From Gymnothorax reevesii (Eukaryota > Chordata > Actinopteri > Anguilliformes > Muraenidae), in the NCBI GenBank assembly GCA_029721435.1, contig CM056583.1, forward strand, positions 47,087,120 to 47,151,119: 64,000 nucleotides of DNA, written 5' to 3'. Shown here in pieces: positions 1-10,132 of the stretch. The translations under genes and the position numbers were made by a program. The first letter of the stretch is position 1. Each line of letters opens with the position of its first letter. Under the pieces are notes generated by a model. The model searched no databases, was not told where the DNA came from, and saw nothing but the letters and a program-made list of their open reading frames with translations.

Positions 1-471
1 TGTGTTCATGAGGGGGAGAGGGTATCGGTTCTTGACGGTTATCTCATTTAGTCCCCGGTAGTCAATACAGGGCCTCAACGTCCCATCCTTTTTGGCCACA
101 AAGAAGAAACCAGCGCCCGCAGGGGAGGATGATGGTCGAATAATACCTGCAGCCAGAGACTCTGACAGGTACTTTTCCATGGCTTGGGTCTCTGGTCGGG
201 ACAGGGAATATAATCGGCCTCTAGGGGGCATTGTACCTGGCTTTAGGTTGATGGCGCAATCGTATGGACGGTGAGGAGGTAAGCTGGTGGCCCTGGACTT
301 CGAGAACACCTCCTTGAGATCATGGAACTCGAGGGGAACCTTTTCTAGGTCGGGGATCTCCTCTGGAGTAGAGTAAGGCTGTAGTTCCGAAGCATTTTGG
401 AGGCATGTCTGAGAACAGTTGGGGCTCCAGCCCTTGATTTCATGCGTTCGCCAGTCAATGTGAGGTAGGTG
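1..471 (-). CDS. pol: Pol fragment: linker and N-terminal reverse transcriptase
   Basis: This minus-strand frame is open from just after a TAA at 474-472 to the window edge, about 157 codons without a stop. It carries the conserved RT opening seen in Gypsy elements: a GRLYSLS stretch, a motif ending [14 protein letters not shown], and DYRGLN near positions 35-70. It lies in a different frame from the gag-protease ORF, and the switch falls within 455-471, inside the C-terminal part of protease. The catalytic YxDD box and everything after it lie outside the window. It is partial, and the upstream break means it would not be translated as a normal Gag-Pol fusion in this copy. Confidence 0.82.
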
Positions 472-1787
472 TTAGCCATCCATGGGTGACCCAGAATGAT
501 AGGAGCATGGGGAGAGTGAAGGAGGAATAATTGAATTGTCTCATGGTGGTTGCCTGATATCTTGAGTTTGATGGGGCTGGTAACATGAGTTATCTGGGCA
601 ATTTGCTGGCCACTAAGGGAATTGGCCACTCGATCCGGGAAGATCTTTTCCACCGGAACCCCCCATTCACGAGCCAGCTCCACATCCATGAGGTTTTCCT
701 CTGCTCCAGAATCAATGAGAGCCGTAGTGGATCTGCTCTCCCCTCCCCATTCCAGGATCAACGGAAGGCAGGTGCGGTTTCTTGAATCTTGGACTGGCGT
801 AACGCCCACCACTGTTCCATTCCTGGTGCCAGGACGAGGCTTCTTGCTGGGGCACTGAGCTATCTGATGTCCCCCTTTGCCACAGTAGAAACAGGCCCCC
901 TCTCTGCGACGACGGTTCCTTTCCACAGTGGGAATGCGCGTTCGTCCGGGTTGCATGGGTTCCGTCTCAGGAGAGGGGCTGCCGTCAGGAGGTGGTGGTA
1001 AAAGTGGAGTGGTCCGGTAGGGGTTATTTGGACGACTGTGAAGAACGGACCGTCTACGTTCTTCACGGCGAGCATCCACTCGTATGGCTAGGTCGACCAA
1101 CTCGTCCAGCTCCTCTGGTAAATCCTGGTACACCAGTTCGTCTTTTATGGCCTCGGCTAGACCATTAAAAAAGGTGTCATATAAGGCTCTTTGGCCCCAC
1201 CTGCTGTTGGTTGCCAGGGTCTGGAAGTCGATTGCAAAATCAGCCACAGAACGACCACCCTGGCGTATCCGAAGAATCTCCCGTCCCGCCTCATGACCCA
1301 ACTTCGTGCGGTCGAAAACCCGCTTCATCTCCTCACCCAGTAGACCAGATGTCTGTACACATGGTAGATCTGCCTCCCAAGCTGCAGTAGCCCACTGCTT
1401 GGCTCTTCCCGTGAGTTGCGTGATGATAAATGCAACACGAGCCCGTTCAGTGGGGAATGATGAGGGCTGTAGGCTGAATATGAGGTTGCACTGGGTGAGG
1501 AATGCTCGACACGCACCGGGGTTGCCGTCGTACCTTTCAGGGGGAGGCAGGCGTGGCTCGCAGACAGGCAGCGGCGGAGTGGAGGAGGGCACAGGCGTGG
1601 CGTGGACTGCAGGCTGGGGGGTATGCAGCAGCTGAGAGTCTTGAACTGTTCGAATGAGGTCCGCAACCTGGAGACTCATGGTTTGCATATGCTGCATGAG
1701 GGCGCGAAGCTGACGCTCCTGAAATTCGAGCTGGGCTCCCTGTTCCTTGACTGCCTCCTGCAGAGGCTGGATGTTCGCTGGTTCCAT
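345..1787 (-). CDS. gag: Gag-protease polyprotein of the Gypsy element
   Basis: Retrotransposon capsid and protease. The open frame extends further upstream, to 1973, but the Met at 1787 is preferred because it lies just after the LTR and leader and begins the usual N-terminal coiled-coil stretch. From that Met the product is 480 residues. Residues 1-50 are Gln/Glu/Leu-rich (likely coiled coil), 55-85 are Pro-rich, and about 86-240 match the retrotransposon Gag domain ([12 protein letters not shown] near the start). A basic linker precedes a CCHC zinc knuckle at C299-C302-H307-C312 ([14 protein letters not shown]). The retropepsin active site is [10 protein letters not shown], with D359. After the HPW motif near the protease end the frame diverges and stops at 345, because pol continues in another frame. 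No heptamer slippery site is visible at the break, so an inactivating indel is more likely than programmed frameshifting. Confidence 0.88.
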   Translation of the reverse strand: MEPANIQPLQEAVKEQGAQLEFQERQLRALMQHMQTMSLQVADLIRTVQDSQLLHTPQPAVHATPVPSSTPPLPVCEPRLPPPERYDGNPGACRAFLTQCNLIFSLQPSSFPTERARVAFIITQLTGRAKQWATAAWEADLPCVQTSGLLGEEMKRVFDRTKLGHEAGREILRIRQGGRSVADFAIDFQTLATNSRWGQRALYDTFFNGLAEAIKDELVYQDLPEELDELVDLAIRVDARREERRRSVLHSRPNNPYRTTPLLPPPPDGSPSPETEPMQPGRTRIPTVERNRRRREGACFYCGKGGHQIAQCPSKKPRPGTRNGTVVGVTPVQDSRNRTCLPLILEWGGESRSTTALIDSGAEENLMDVELAREWGVPVEKIFPDRVANSLSGQQIAQITHVTSPIKLKISGNHHETIQLFLLHSPHAPIILGHPWMANTYLTLTGERMKSRAGAPTVLRHASKMLRNYSLTLLQRRSPT

Positions 1788-1803
1788 CTTGGTCAGATCG
1801 TAG
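1788..1803 (-). promoter_or_regulatory. Putative self-primer binding site
   Basis: The 16 nt directly after the LTR on the minus strand read CTACGATCTGACCAAG. They can pair with the predicted first nucleotides of the transcript (CTTGTCAGATCGT, plus-strand positions 2125-2137): 9 contiguous pairs, a one-base bulge, then 4 more. Tf1/sushi-group elements are known to prime reverse transcription with the 5' end of their own RNA, so this fits that group. No tRNA complement is apparent. Confidence 0.6.
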
Positions 1804-1860
1804 TGTGAGGTTTTACGAAATGAACCAAGAGCAAACACCAGTAAAATGCAAAAAGGAGGC

Positions 1861-1866
1861 TTTATT
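1861..1866 (-). terminator. Polyadenylation signal of the Gypsy LTR
   Basis: AATAAA on the minus strand, about 60 nt before the end of the LTR, the normal place for the R/U5 cleavage signal. It would serve 3' end formation in the 3' copy of the LTR. Confidence 0.6.
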
Positions 1867-2156
1867 TCTGAAGGGGGAAACCCCCCAACAGAGCTGGCAA
1901 CAGTACAATGTCCGCAATCCAAAATCAGAATCCAAAGGGCGAAATCCAGAGTCATACACAGGGCACCAATCACAAAAAATCGTAGTCAGACAAAAGAGGT
2001 CAAAAAACAAGAATGCGGCAAAAGTACAGGGAGTAGGCAAAGCTCGATATCAAAGACGGTCCAGTCAGAAAGATAAACACTGAGAGATCAAGGCGAGAAA
2101 CGTGGCACGAGAAAACTAGGGAGAACGATCTGACAAGAAAGTGTACCAAACAGACA

Positions 2157-2165
2157 TCTTATAAA
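2157..2165 (-). promoter_or_regulatory. TATA box of the Gypsy LTR
   Basis: TTTATAAGA on the minus strand. About 28 nt downstream lies a CTTGTCAGATCG sequence, the expected place for transcript initiation and the 5' end of genomic RNA. Inferred from spacing; no start-site data. Confidence 0.6.
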
Positions 2166-3071
2166 CACACCCGGGGTAAACACATGACCAGGGAGAACAG
2201 GTGCAATCAGTGGGAACAATGATCAGGGTGAGACACATGAGGGATAAACTAATTACATGAATTTGGCTGTAGCCCAAACGCAGACAGGGATCACAAGACA
2301 AACCTAAGTACAAAACAACAGCTCCGGTTAAGGAGTACTAAAGTGCCTAGATAAAAGAAAAGGAAAGCACAAAGTATAAGTGGAAATCCACAGAAACTTG
2401 CAGCAGAGATAATTAGGGATAGGCAAGGAGGCGGAGACTAGAATAGGGCGACAGCTGAGTGATCATTAGTCAATTAGTAAGTGCAGCTATACAATCCCAA
2501 GTGCTTGTTAGTAAGTTAGTCCAAATATACAAGGTTAGTGTGGATTAGTATTGAGCAAAAACAATAAACTGTTAGTATGTGTTAGTAAGACAGAAAAAGA
2601 GAGAGGAAGGAAGAACACAAGATAATGAAAGAAGATTGAAACCCAGAAACCAATAAATCACCCGAATGAGTGTCACACAAGACAAGGGACCGTGAGCAAA
2701 GATACACACCTGACAAGACAGGGGAGACAAAGTGCAAAGCATGAAAATGAAAACATGGCTTGGAAACTAAATGATCTAAACATGAAAAATAGTAAACAGG
2801 AAATCTAAATACCAAATACACAATACATAATCTAAGAATGGTCAGACAAGGTCAGTGGTCTCTAAACACAAGAATCAATAACATGGCAGAGCCAGGCACA
2901 GAACTTAACATGACACGCAGAATCATAACATGAGCAAAAAGCAGAATCACAACACGCTGAGTTTATTCTACCCAATTTTGAAGCAAATAATAAGTACAAT
3001 TTCTTGTTTCAGTCTCACCATAACAAGGAGAACTGGCTGCATGTGATCGTGTTGCATGTTTTTGTAGTTAA

Positions 3072-3912
3072 TGCCCTGTTTACATCAAAATATGACTGAA
3101 ATGGCAACTGCTGCGACTTGTGAGATCACAAGGATTTGATGAACTCGCACAAGTCTTGTATACTCTCCAATCTAATCGCTAATTTGCGTTCACACCAAGC
3201 TTCCAGTGAGACCACATTTGAGATATATTAATAAAAATTAGGCGATCTATAATTTACGATGTCTCTCCTTTCTCTTGTTTGGTCTCTCTTGGTCTTGTGT
3301 TGTTGATGCGATTGTTGCAGCAAGTGATGAGCCGATTAAAACAATGGCTTTATATAGGAAACCCACTCTCAGAAAGAGTCGCACGGAAGCTCACCATTGG
3401 TCGCAATTTCACTCTCACTGATCGCCATCGGTCAAATTTCGTTCACATCCATCACTGATGCTCTCGCTATTTCACTCGCCATGACTTTTTTTCTCTTGAA
3501 GGCATTGCAACGAGCTCTTGTTCAGCTCGCAAAAACGATCGCCATAGTCGCACAATGAAAAATATTCCGATATTTGGAGATGATTTACGTAACCTCTTTG
3601 AGAGTCCATCAAGAGTCCATCAAGACCTGTGAGACCGAGTTAAGAGTGACTTGAGAGTTATGAGAGCTCATTACGATTGTTTATGAGATCTGCATTTATT
3701 TCTGACCACTCGCACACACTCGCAAAAGTTATGCGATTTTTTTGAACAGCTCAAAACAATCGTAAACCCCTTCAAGAACGATAGAGAGAATTTGAGACCA
3801 TTGAGAGTTTATTGAGAGTTACTTGCAACCTCATCAAGAGTCAGTGAGAGTGATGGCGATTTTTGTCCATTTTTCGGGCGCAACCTGCTCGCAAGTCCGG
3901 TGTAAACAGGGT
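3072..3912. mobile_element. TTAA-flanked MITE with CCCTGTTTACA ends
   Basis: TTAA lies at 3068-3071 and again at 3913-3916. The enclosed 841 bp begin TGCCCTGTTTACA and, read from the other end, ACCCTGTTTACAC. The inverted ends and TTAA target duplication point to a cut-and-paste DNA element using TTAA (piggyBac or Kolobok type); the superfamily is not settled. No transposase is present. Inside are many short GAGAGT/ACTCTC and CACTCGCAA motifs in both orientations, densest at 3590-3660 and 3780-3850. Confidence 0.78.
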
Positions 3913-3916
3913 TTAA

Positions 3917-5374
3917 CACGGTGTTAATGATGGAAAATGAGGGAAAACAGCTGAGGACTGTCTTTTATTTCAGGCGACCGTCAAAATATCACTTGTTCAT
4001 AAAGATTCAGCCAAAATAAAACAGAAATAAGAACAGAACAGCATTAGTTCTGAGCTACGGAGAATTTAAGTGGTTTCTCCGTGGTTCTCCCAGGGTTTAG
4101 CCTTGTACAATATATTGTTCTATTGTCACCAAGAGGGATGGGTATGATGAAGCTCGTAAATAATTGATTAATCGCTCATGAATTTTGGTGATAAATCAAG
4201 CCAAAAAATTAGCAATGAGTCCAACCACTTGTAATGGCTTGTCTATCATGGCTCCGAAACCAATGACTGAAGCTAACGTCAACACTTATTCAAAATCATA
4301 TGTGAGATGCATTTTTATTGCAAGTTGCTCACAATAAATTTTCCCATTTATGAGGCATATTTTGACAAAAATGATGTGTGCGCTCATAATTTTAGATTTC
4401 AGATCAGATTTTTTTTTTCTTCCTGAAAAATTGCTTTGCTTCGATGGAATTTTCCTTTCTGAATGTAGAATACCTGCACATCTGCAAGTTATAAATCATT
4501 TTGGCTCTCTCACTGTTAGAAAAAAAACAGTTGTTTTCTCCATTTTCTTTGCATAATCTATTTCTGGAAGTTAACTTTCACTTCTTCCTTTGACTGTGAT
4601 TATTCTACTGAGCAGCATGTTTCCCTGTTTGCCCTTTCATGCCCAAAGTCTGTCTTTCAGTCCCAATGTTTTTACAATCAGTGGTTTGTAAAAATTCATT
4701 TTACCATTTAGTGATAATTTGAGTCCCTAAAAAAAGAGCGGTCCAGCTCTTTTTTTTTTTTTCATTTTCATTTTGGACCAGATCCACTGGAAGGGGGGCA
4801 TCCAATCGTGAACCCCTCATGCCAGCAGAGGACATCATTGCCCCCATCCTGCCCACACAGAACATGGAGGTGTTTGGGGGATTGACTTCATTTCACCGAG
4901 CAACGCATTTTGTATGAAAACACGTGGGCCATTTAAGCCATACGCAAAACGGCATTTATGGTGTGAAAACATGAGCAAGACTGTAGTTAATTATACGTAT
5001 TTTCCCCTACACAAATAAAAATATTCACAGGTGTAAAAATACCCCTTTACATTTCCCTTCCCATTAAATCCTACTGGCATTTTGTACGCATTTATTGCAG
5101 GGTACTCAATGAACATGAAAATTAACAAGGGAAAGAAGACTGTTTGAACAATATGCGTTAATTTTGCGAACCGTTTTGCTGGCTGGGCAATCCTGAGAAC
5201 CTACCATAACCCCACACTGTTTGCATTAAGCGGTAGTCTGGGTGAGTAAAAATGTAAATGAGTTCTGTGACATGAAACTTGCATTGTGCCAGCAATATTT
5301 ATCCACACACCACCTAATGTGCTGTTCAATCTATTGTGACAGAGACACCTTTATTTCTAAGCGCAAAATTTTAC
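3917..5374. other. Intronic DNA without a recognised feature
   Basis: No coding exon, RNA gene or bounded transposon seen. A short inverted repeat (an A-run ending GAGC, then GCTC followed by a T-run) lies at about 4729-4754 beside a poly-T tract. Confidence 0.5.
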
Positions 5375-5452
5375 TGAATATACACGACGTTTCGGTCGTA
5401 GACCTTCGTCAGGTAGTAAGAAGGTCTACGATCGAAACGTTGTGTATATTCA
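5375..5452. repeat. Fold-back repeat with 32-bp arms
   Basis: Left arm 5375-5406 (starts TGAATATACACGACGTTTCG) and right arm 5421-5452 are reverse complements with two mismatches, separated by a 14-nt loop. The right arm runs into AATAAAG. The motif ACGTTTCGGTCGTAGACC is typical of a dispersed fish repeat, but no larger element could be bounded. RNA from either strand would form a strong hairpin. Confidence 0.75.
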
Positions 5453-5776
5453 ATAAAGTATTGCAAGCGTAGAGGACCGTGTGCGGGACTTATTCGTTTC
5501 TTCCATAAGCGCAAAATTTCAAAACCGGACAACCTTGATACATAGGCTGTTTATGATGGACAAAACAAAGTTACCATTACAGGTGTTTTCTTTTGCGAAG
5601 ACACAAAGATAGAGCCCCTATTCTGTGATGCAGAAGCCTATATATTTAGAGAAATTTATCAAAATACTTTTTTTAATTACTGTAAGCATTTTCAAAACTA
5701 TTCTGTTCGTAAATTGTTTGCATCATTCATGACTCATCTATTGCACAAAAAATCAGGAGGAACGCAGAGCGTGGCA

Positions 5777-6003
5777 TATGCCCCCGCCTGTATGTTGATC
5801 AAAGGCATATTAGATATCGCACAACGCTGGTTTTGGAAAGGAACCTTCCTCTAGTCACTCCCAATATGCCATTAAGAAATGGCATCAATCCGACGAGGGA
5901 TTCTATAGTTATCCCGCAGAAACGAAAAGTTAACGGACGACGGACTACGGACGGACATGGTGTCGACATAATGCCCCCTTCCTCTTCGGAGGGCGGGGGC
6001 ATA
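5777..6003. repeat. Inverted-end repeat TATGCCCCCGCC / GGCGGGGGCATA
   Basis: A 227-bp unit starting TATGCCCCCGCC and ending GGCGGGGGCATA. A second copy of the end motif (ATGCCCCC at 5971-5978) makes a tight hairpin with the right end around CTTCGG. It also contains a CGGACGACGG...GGACGGACA stretch. This combination of GGGGGCATA ends with GGACGGAC runs recurs in related form elsewhere in the window (57354-57472, 42143-42385). No coding capacity; probably a non-autonomous element. Confidence 0.65.
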
Positions 6004-6579
6004 AAAATTAACAAAAAAAATTTAGAGGAGTTATGCTGGATGTTAGAAGAATATACATATTCACATCTCAAAGAAAAATGTCTTCGTTGTGAGATTATGC
6101 TCTGTTTTGAAATCTGTACAGAACTGTAGTATTTGCTCATGGAGCCGGTAGTATATTAGTCAGCCTGTGTCAGATGGCAGTTTTTTAAAGCTACTCCTCT
6201 GAATAGTTTTTGTCCATGCAGCAGAAAGGAAGCAAAAATCTGCCTGTGTTGACTGCCCGTGCATAAACTCAAACTGATGTCAGATTGTTTGGGACACCGG
6301 TGTCCCAGCCAGGAGGTAGCTTTGGTGAGAGCAGTGGGAGGTGTATTTATTCTCTAGAATTGAAATGATATATTCCTGAGGATTCCTTTAGTTGCTGTGG
6401 TAGGCACTTCTGGTTCAAAAAAAAAACTAACCATGGATAGTATTTTCTTTCTGTGAAAAGTTCATCTAAAATTATTTTCCATTGACTCTTGATTTTGCAT
6501 GACTATTCATAGGCAGGCTGCTGAAGCTAATTCCTCATTTTTCATTTCGTATTCACAGGCATCTTGAGGCCGGACATCA

Positions 6580-6628
<49 letters not shown>

Positions 6629-8664
6629 ATCATTATTATATTATGTATATCTGTTAGACATCAGTGAGGGATGCGTTATTAAGCCTATGGTTGCAGCATC
6701 GCACATCAGAACCCAAAAAACATGCTTAAGTGGCTCATCCAACATTTTACTCTCCATCCTCATCTGGAAACAATTTATGATAGAAGGTTGTCGTGTAGTT
6801 ATGTTTTTACCGTGGGCGAAAGGCGGAGGCACGCCTATCTTGCCAACAAACCTCATGATAAAGAAAGCGGGTGAGTCAGAGAGACCAAGACGAAAAAACC
6901 TTATTTTCATTTAATTTCAGCACTATCCTGTGGTAAAAAGCACTATCCTCAATAGTACATGATAAAATATGGCACTCTTATGAACAGAAATTGACACCAC
7001 GTGGAACAGCAAACCAGGAGAAACTAATCCTGCTGTGCCCTTCCGCTTTGATGAAATTGAAGATAAACAGCCATGGCCCAAAAAGGCAAAGATTCTGCAA
7101 AGATGTATCTGTATGAAATCCATTTAAACATTTAAATGTTTAAAGAAGTTGTTTGTATTAAGACCCTCCAAGTTTTCTCAAGCCAGCAGAAAAATGGTAG
7201 TAAAGCATTTCTTTCTATGATTATTTGGAGCATTTTTGCATAATGTTTGAAATCACATCAATATACCCTGATGCAAAAGTCCAAGCTTTAACCCTGTCAC
7301 TAGAATCGAGAACAGTCAGTGTAAGCAGTCGGTCACAAAGCCGTCTACCACAGCATATTGGGAGTTGAAATTTAATAATGAATATGAACACAAAGTGCAG
7401 ACTGTCCTTCCTGTCTTGTGCTCATATTTATTTGCTTGTTTTTCGACATTCCCAGCTTTTATTGTGTTCTCTGTGTTACTTTAGCCATAGATTTCTGTTC
7501 ATTGATTAATTGTCTCATTACCGTAGCAATATTTGTTCATTCCTCACTTCTCTCCAGTTTTTTGTTTTTTTTTTGTACTCATCTCTGCGTATATCTGATT
7601 TGCAGTTTGGCTGCTCAGTGCCCGATTGTTGCCTCTCGCTCTGTGCCTGTTCATGCTGACTCGCATTGTCTCTGATCCCCTGATTCCTCTTTCTCATTCC
7701 TGCTTCCAGTCCTTTGTGTTTGTGCGTCTCGTCTCATGGTTTTGTTTGGTTTATCTCTCCAGCGTTTCTTGTTTCTTGTCCTGAAAGATTGTTCCTCAAA
7801 CACTTCTTGATTGTTTCATTCTAAATCTATTGTGGTGGTTTGTAGAGCCAAGATGACTCATTCTCTCTCTTCCCAAATGGTCATGGACCTGATTTTACCT
7901 GGGACTTACCACTTTTGTTTTTCATTGGAGATTGTCTCTAATTGGTCGTGATTAGAGTTATTCAAAGCACCATGAAGAATTACATGAATAAGAACTTCTG
8001 TCTGCTTTTTTTGCAATGCAACATTAATGTGTGGACATCAAATGATATTGTGACTTTGAGTCTTCCACACCGTATATTCTCTTCCTCCAATGTAACTCCA
8101 GACAACACTTTTTCCCAAATGGCCTTGTATTGCTTTTCTGTGAATTGTGCCCTAACTGCCCACGTTCACAATGGGATCAGCCTCTGGCTACTCTTGTCTG
8201 GGAAATTTGAGCCTTTTGGACCACCTCTGCCGTGGAAGTCTTTTGACTGCCAAAGATGAAGGTCAGCAATCCCAAAACCTGGAGGTGGGTGGTAGATGGG
8301 GATAACAGGGTCTGTTGGACAAAGCTAGTGTTGTTCTCCTCGCTCATGAACAAATGCATTCCAGTTTTGAAACATGGAATATTCCGTCTTAGTCAGCACT
8401 GTGCGAGACGCCACAGGATTTGGACTGATAACTTGTTTTGAATCACTGTAGAGCAGGAGATTGCATGATTAGTCAAGTCTGAAAGTGTAACTTCTTAGCT
8501 TCCTTCCTTTATAGATTGTTTTCAAAAGTCGTTTCTTGTCTAGGTATGTGAAAGGTAAGCTTTCCAATCTGCTGCAGAAAGTTCTCAAAAGGGGTATGAC
8601 AAGGAATATCAAATCTGGAAAAAAAAAATTTGTTGAAATAACCAGTCTCCAACCTTGTGTTTTC
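6004..8664. other. Intronic DNA; T/C-rich block, no gene seen
   Basis: Holds the (TA)n tract listed separately. A T/C-rich stretch at 7400-7850 resembles another at 10290-10990 (both contain an ATTGAT...ATTGTCTCATT motif) and both resemble U3/U5 of fish Gypsy LTRs, but no LTR ends could be fixed. No exon or transposase found. Confidence 0.4.
6583..6623. repeat. (TA)n microsatellite
   Basis: About 20 uninterrupted TA units. Likely polymorphic. Confidence 0.95.
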
Positions 8665-8668
8665 TTAA

Positions 8669-10128
8669 AGGATCCATTACCTGGTATTTACACCTGTTAA
8701 AAATAAGGAATTTGAGTCTAAAACATAATGTTTTGCGGTAATTTGCAAAAATTACACAACATTTATATTTATTTTGCCCTTTTTATCAAGCCAATCTTGC
8801 TCTCACAAGAAAATTTTGAGATTTTGACTCGGTCGGAAGATAGAGGCGTGGCTGGGCGGAGGGGGCGGAGTGAGGGAAGAGGGGGGGCGAGGGAGGAGTG
8901 GCTTGAAAGCACAGCCATAGCAATGCCTGCATAGTAACCCACCATGTGACCTCACCATGGCTAAATCTATCGACCATTCTGGATGGCTTTGATGGGCTCC
9001 TGCCGCCTGAGTGTGATGCACTCAGCCCTGCGTGAGATGTACTAGCGAAATAGCCTAAAAACAGGGGGAATATAAATGCACATGCTAGCTAAAATTGGTA
9101 CATCTAAGTTCCATGAGCATATAATCAAGAGTAACAAGCTGTGTTTGGACAGCATAAAAAGAAAATAATATACAGCCATGCATCAACAAATTAACAGAAT
9201 GTGCACTGTTATTGCTGGCCTAAATTAACTGAGCTAGCCAATGTTAGCTTTTTGCTAGCATGAATTTAGCTTATGTTTGGAGCGTTATTTCGCCTGCTTA
9301 CAGACCTCATAGCATAGCGTTTCTGACATCTATCGATTCCTTAGGTTGTCCAGTTTCATATGATGTGTGTCTCTTCACTGTAGCTGAAAGTGAGCCCACT
9401 ACAGCAATGGAAATACGTCATGTCAGGCGATCCCTCGGGCTGTGAGGGTAACATTAACGTATCGGGTATACTGCCAAGTTTCTTTTGAACTGCACCACAC
9501 TCCATCCAATAGCTTACGGTAATGTAATGATAACATTAAAGTTGGGGGAACAAAGTTGTCAGCTAATGCAAAAGTTGACATTTACAGACAATATTAATGT
9601 GGCGGGTTCCGTAGTGTTGGAACAATACCTTTCTGGAGGTGCAGGTTTTTAGCTAAGCCAGATTTGTACTGGCCTAAGTTGGAGAAAGAATCCAACGTGA
9701 AATGAGCACACAGGAATAGGTTTGTGGCAGGGGCTGCTGGAACATCATCAGCAAAAATAAATGCAATCCACTTCTTCCTCTGCGATTCATCGCTCGATGG
9801 AATGTTAAAAACATTTTAATGTGGATTCTGGCATCAGAGCATTCGTTAGCACCAGAACCTTTAGCTGTTGTCTCTGATATTTGTCTTAGGCATGTTTGCG
9901 GAAAACAGTGGGCGCAGTTTGCTACTCCCTAGCCACACCTCAACTCCTCCTCCTCTGCGCCGTACACATCATCAGAATGCCCAAACTGAAGTAGAAAGCC
10001 TCCAGATGAGGAAAAAAAGGGAGGAAGGAAGCTGCTTTGACTCCAAAACTTTTCAGATTTCGTCAGAGTGAGGGATGACTAATGTATACAATAACGGGGA
10101 AAAATGTGTTTTCCTGGTAATTGATCCT
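8669..10128. mobile_element. Kolobok-like non-autonomous DNA element (TTAA target)
   Basis: TTAA at 8665-8668 and 10129-10132 encloses 1460 bp. The ends are AGGATCCATTACCTGG and, inverted, AGGATCAATTACCAGG (14 of 16 match). The TTAAAGGA junction resembles the terminal signature of T2/Kolobok elements. Subterminal text also mirrors loosely (a GATTTTGACTCGG block inside the left end against an inverted CTGAAAAGTTTTGGAGTC block at the right). A GC-rich GGGCGGAGGGGGCGG patch lies at 8850-8900. No transposase frame was seen, so it must be mobilised in trans. Confidence 0.75.
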
Positions 10129-10132
10129 TTAA

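Larger units (their letters stand above)
1..2951 (-). mobile_element. Ty3/Gypsy (sushi-like) LTR retrotransposon, 5' part
   Basis: Read on the minus strand, the order is LTR (2951 to 1804), a 16-nt leader, gag with a CCHC knuckle, an aspartic protease, then the start of reverse transcriptase, running off the left edge. This is the Ty3/Gypsy order. The gag and RT text resembles the fish sushi/Tf1 group. The 3' half (rest of RT, RNase H, integrase, 3' LTR) lies outside the window, so target-site duplications cannot be checked. The coding frames are almost intact, which suggests a fairly young copy. One frame break between 455 and 471 separates protease from RT. No tRNA-type TGG primer site follows the LTR; a self-priming arrangement is visible instead. 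Confidence 0.9.
1804..2951 (-). repeat. 5' LTR of the Gypsy element
   Basis: On the plus strand this begins TGTGAGG and ends AATCACA, so the LTR has matching TGTGA/TCACA ends (1148 bp). On the minus strand it carries a TATA-like TTTATAAGA at 2165-2157 and an AATAAA at 1866-1861. U3 is therefore about 2951-2138, R about 2137-1845 and U5 about 1845-1804. The long, T-rich, Cys/Leu-codon-looking text is typical of fish Gypsy LTRs. The right boundary could be 3 bp further out if TGTT is the true start. Only one LTR is visible. Confidence 0.8.
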
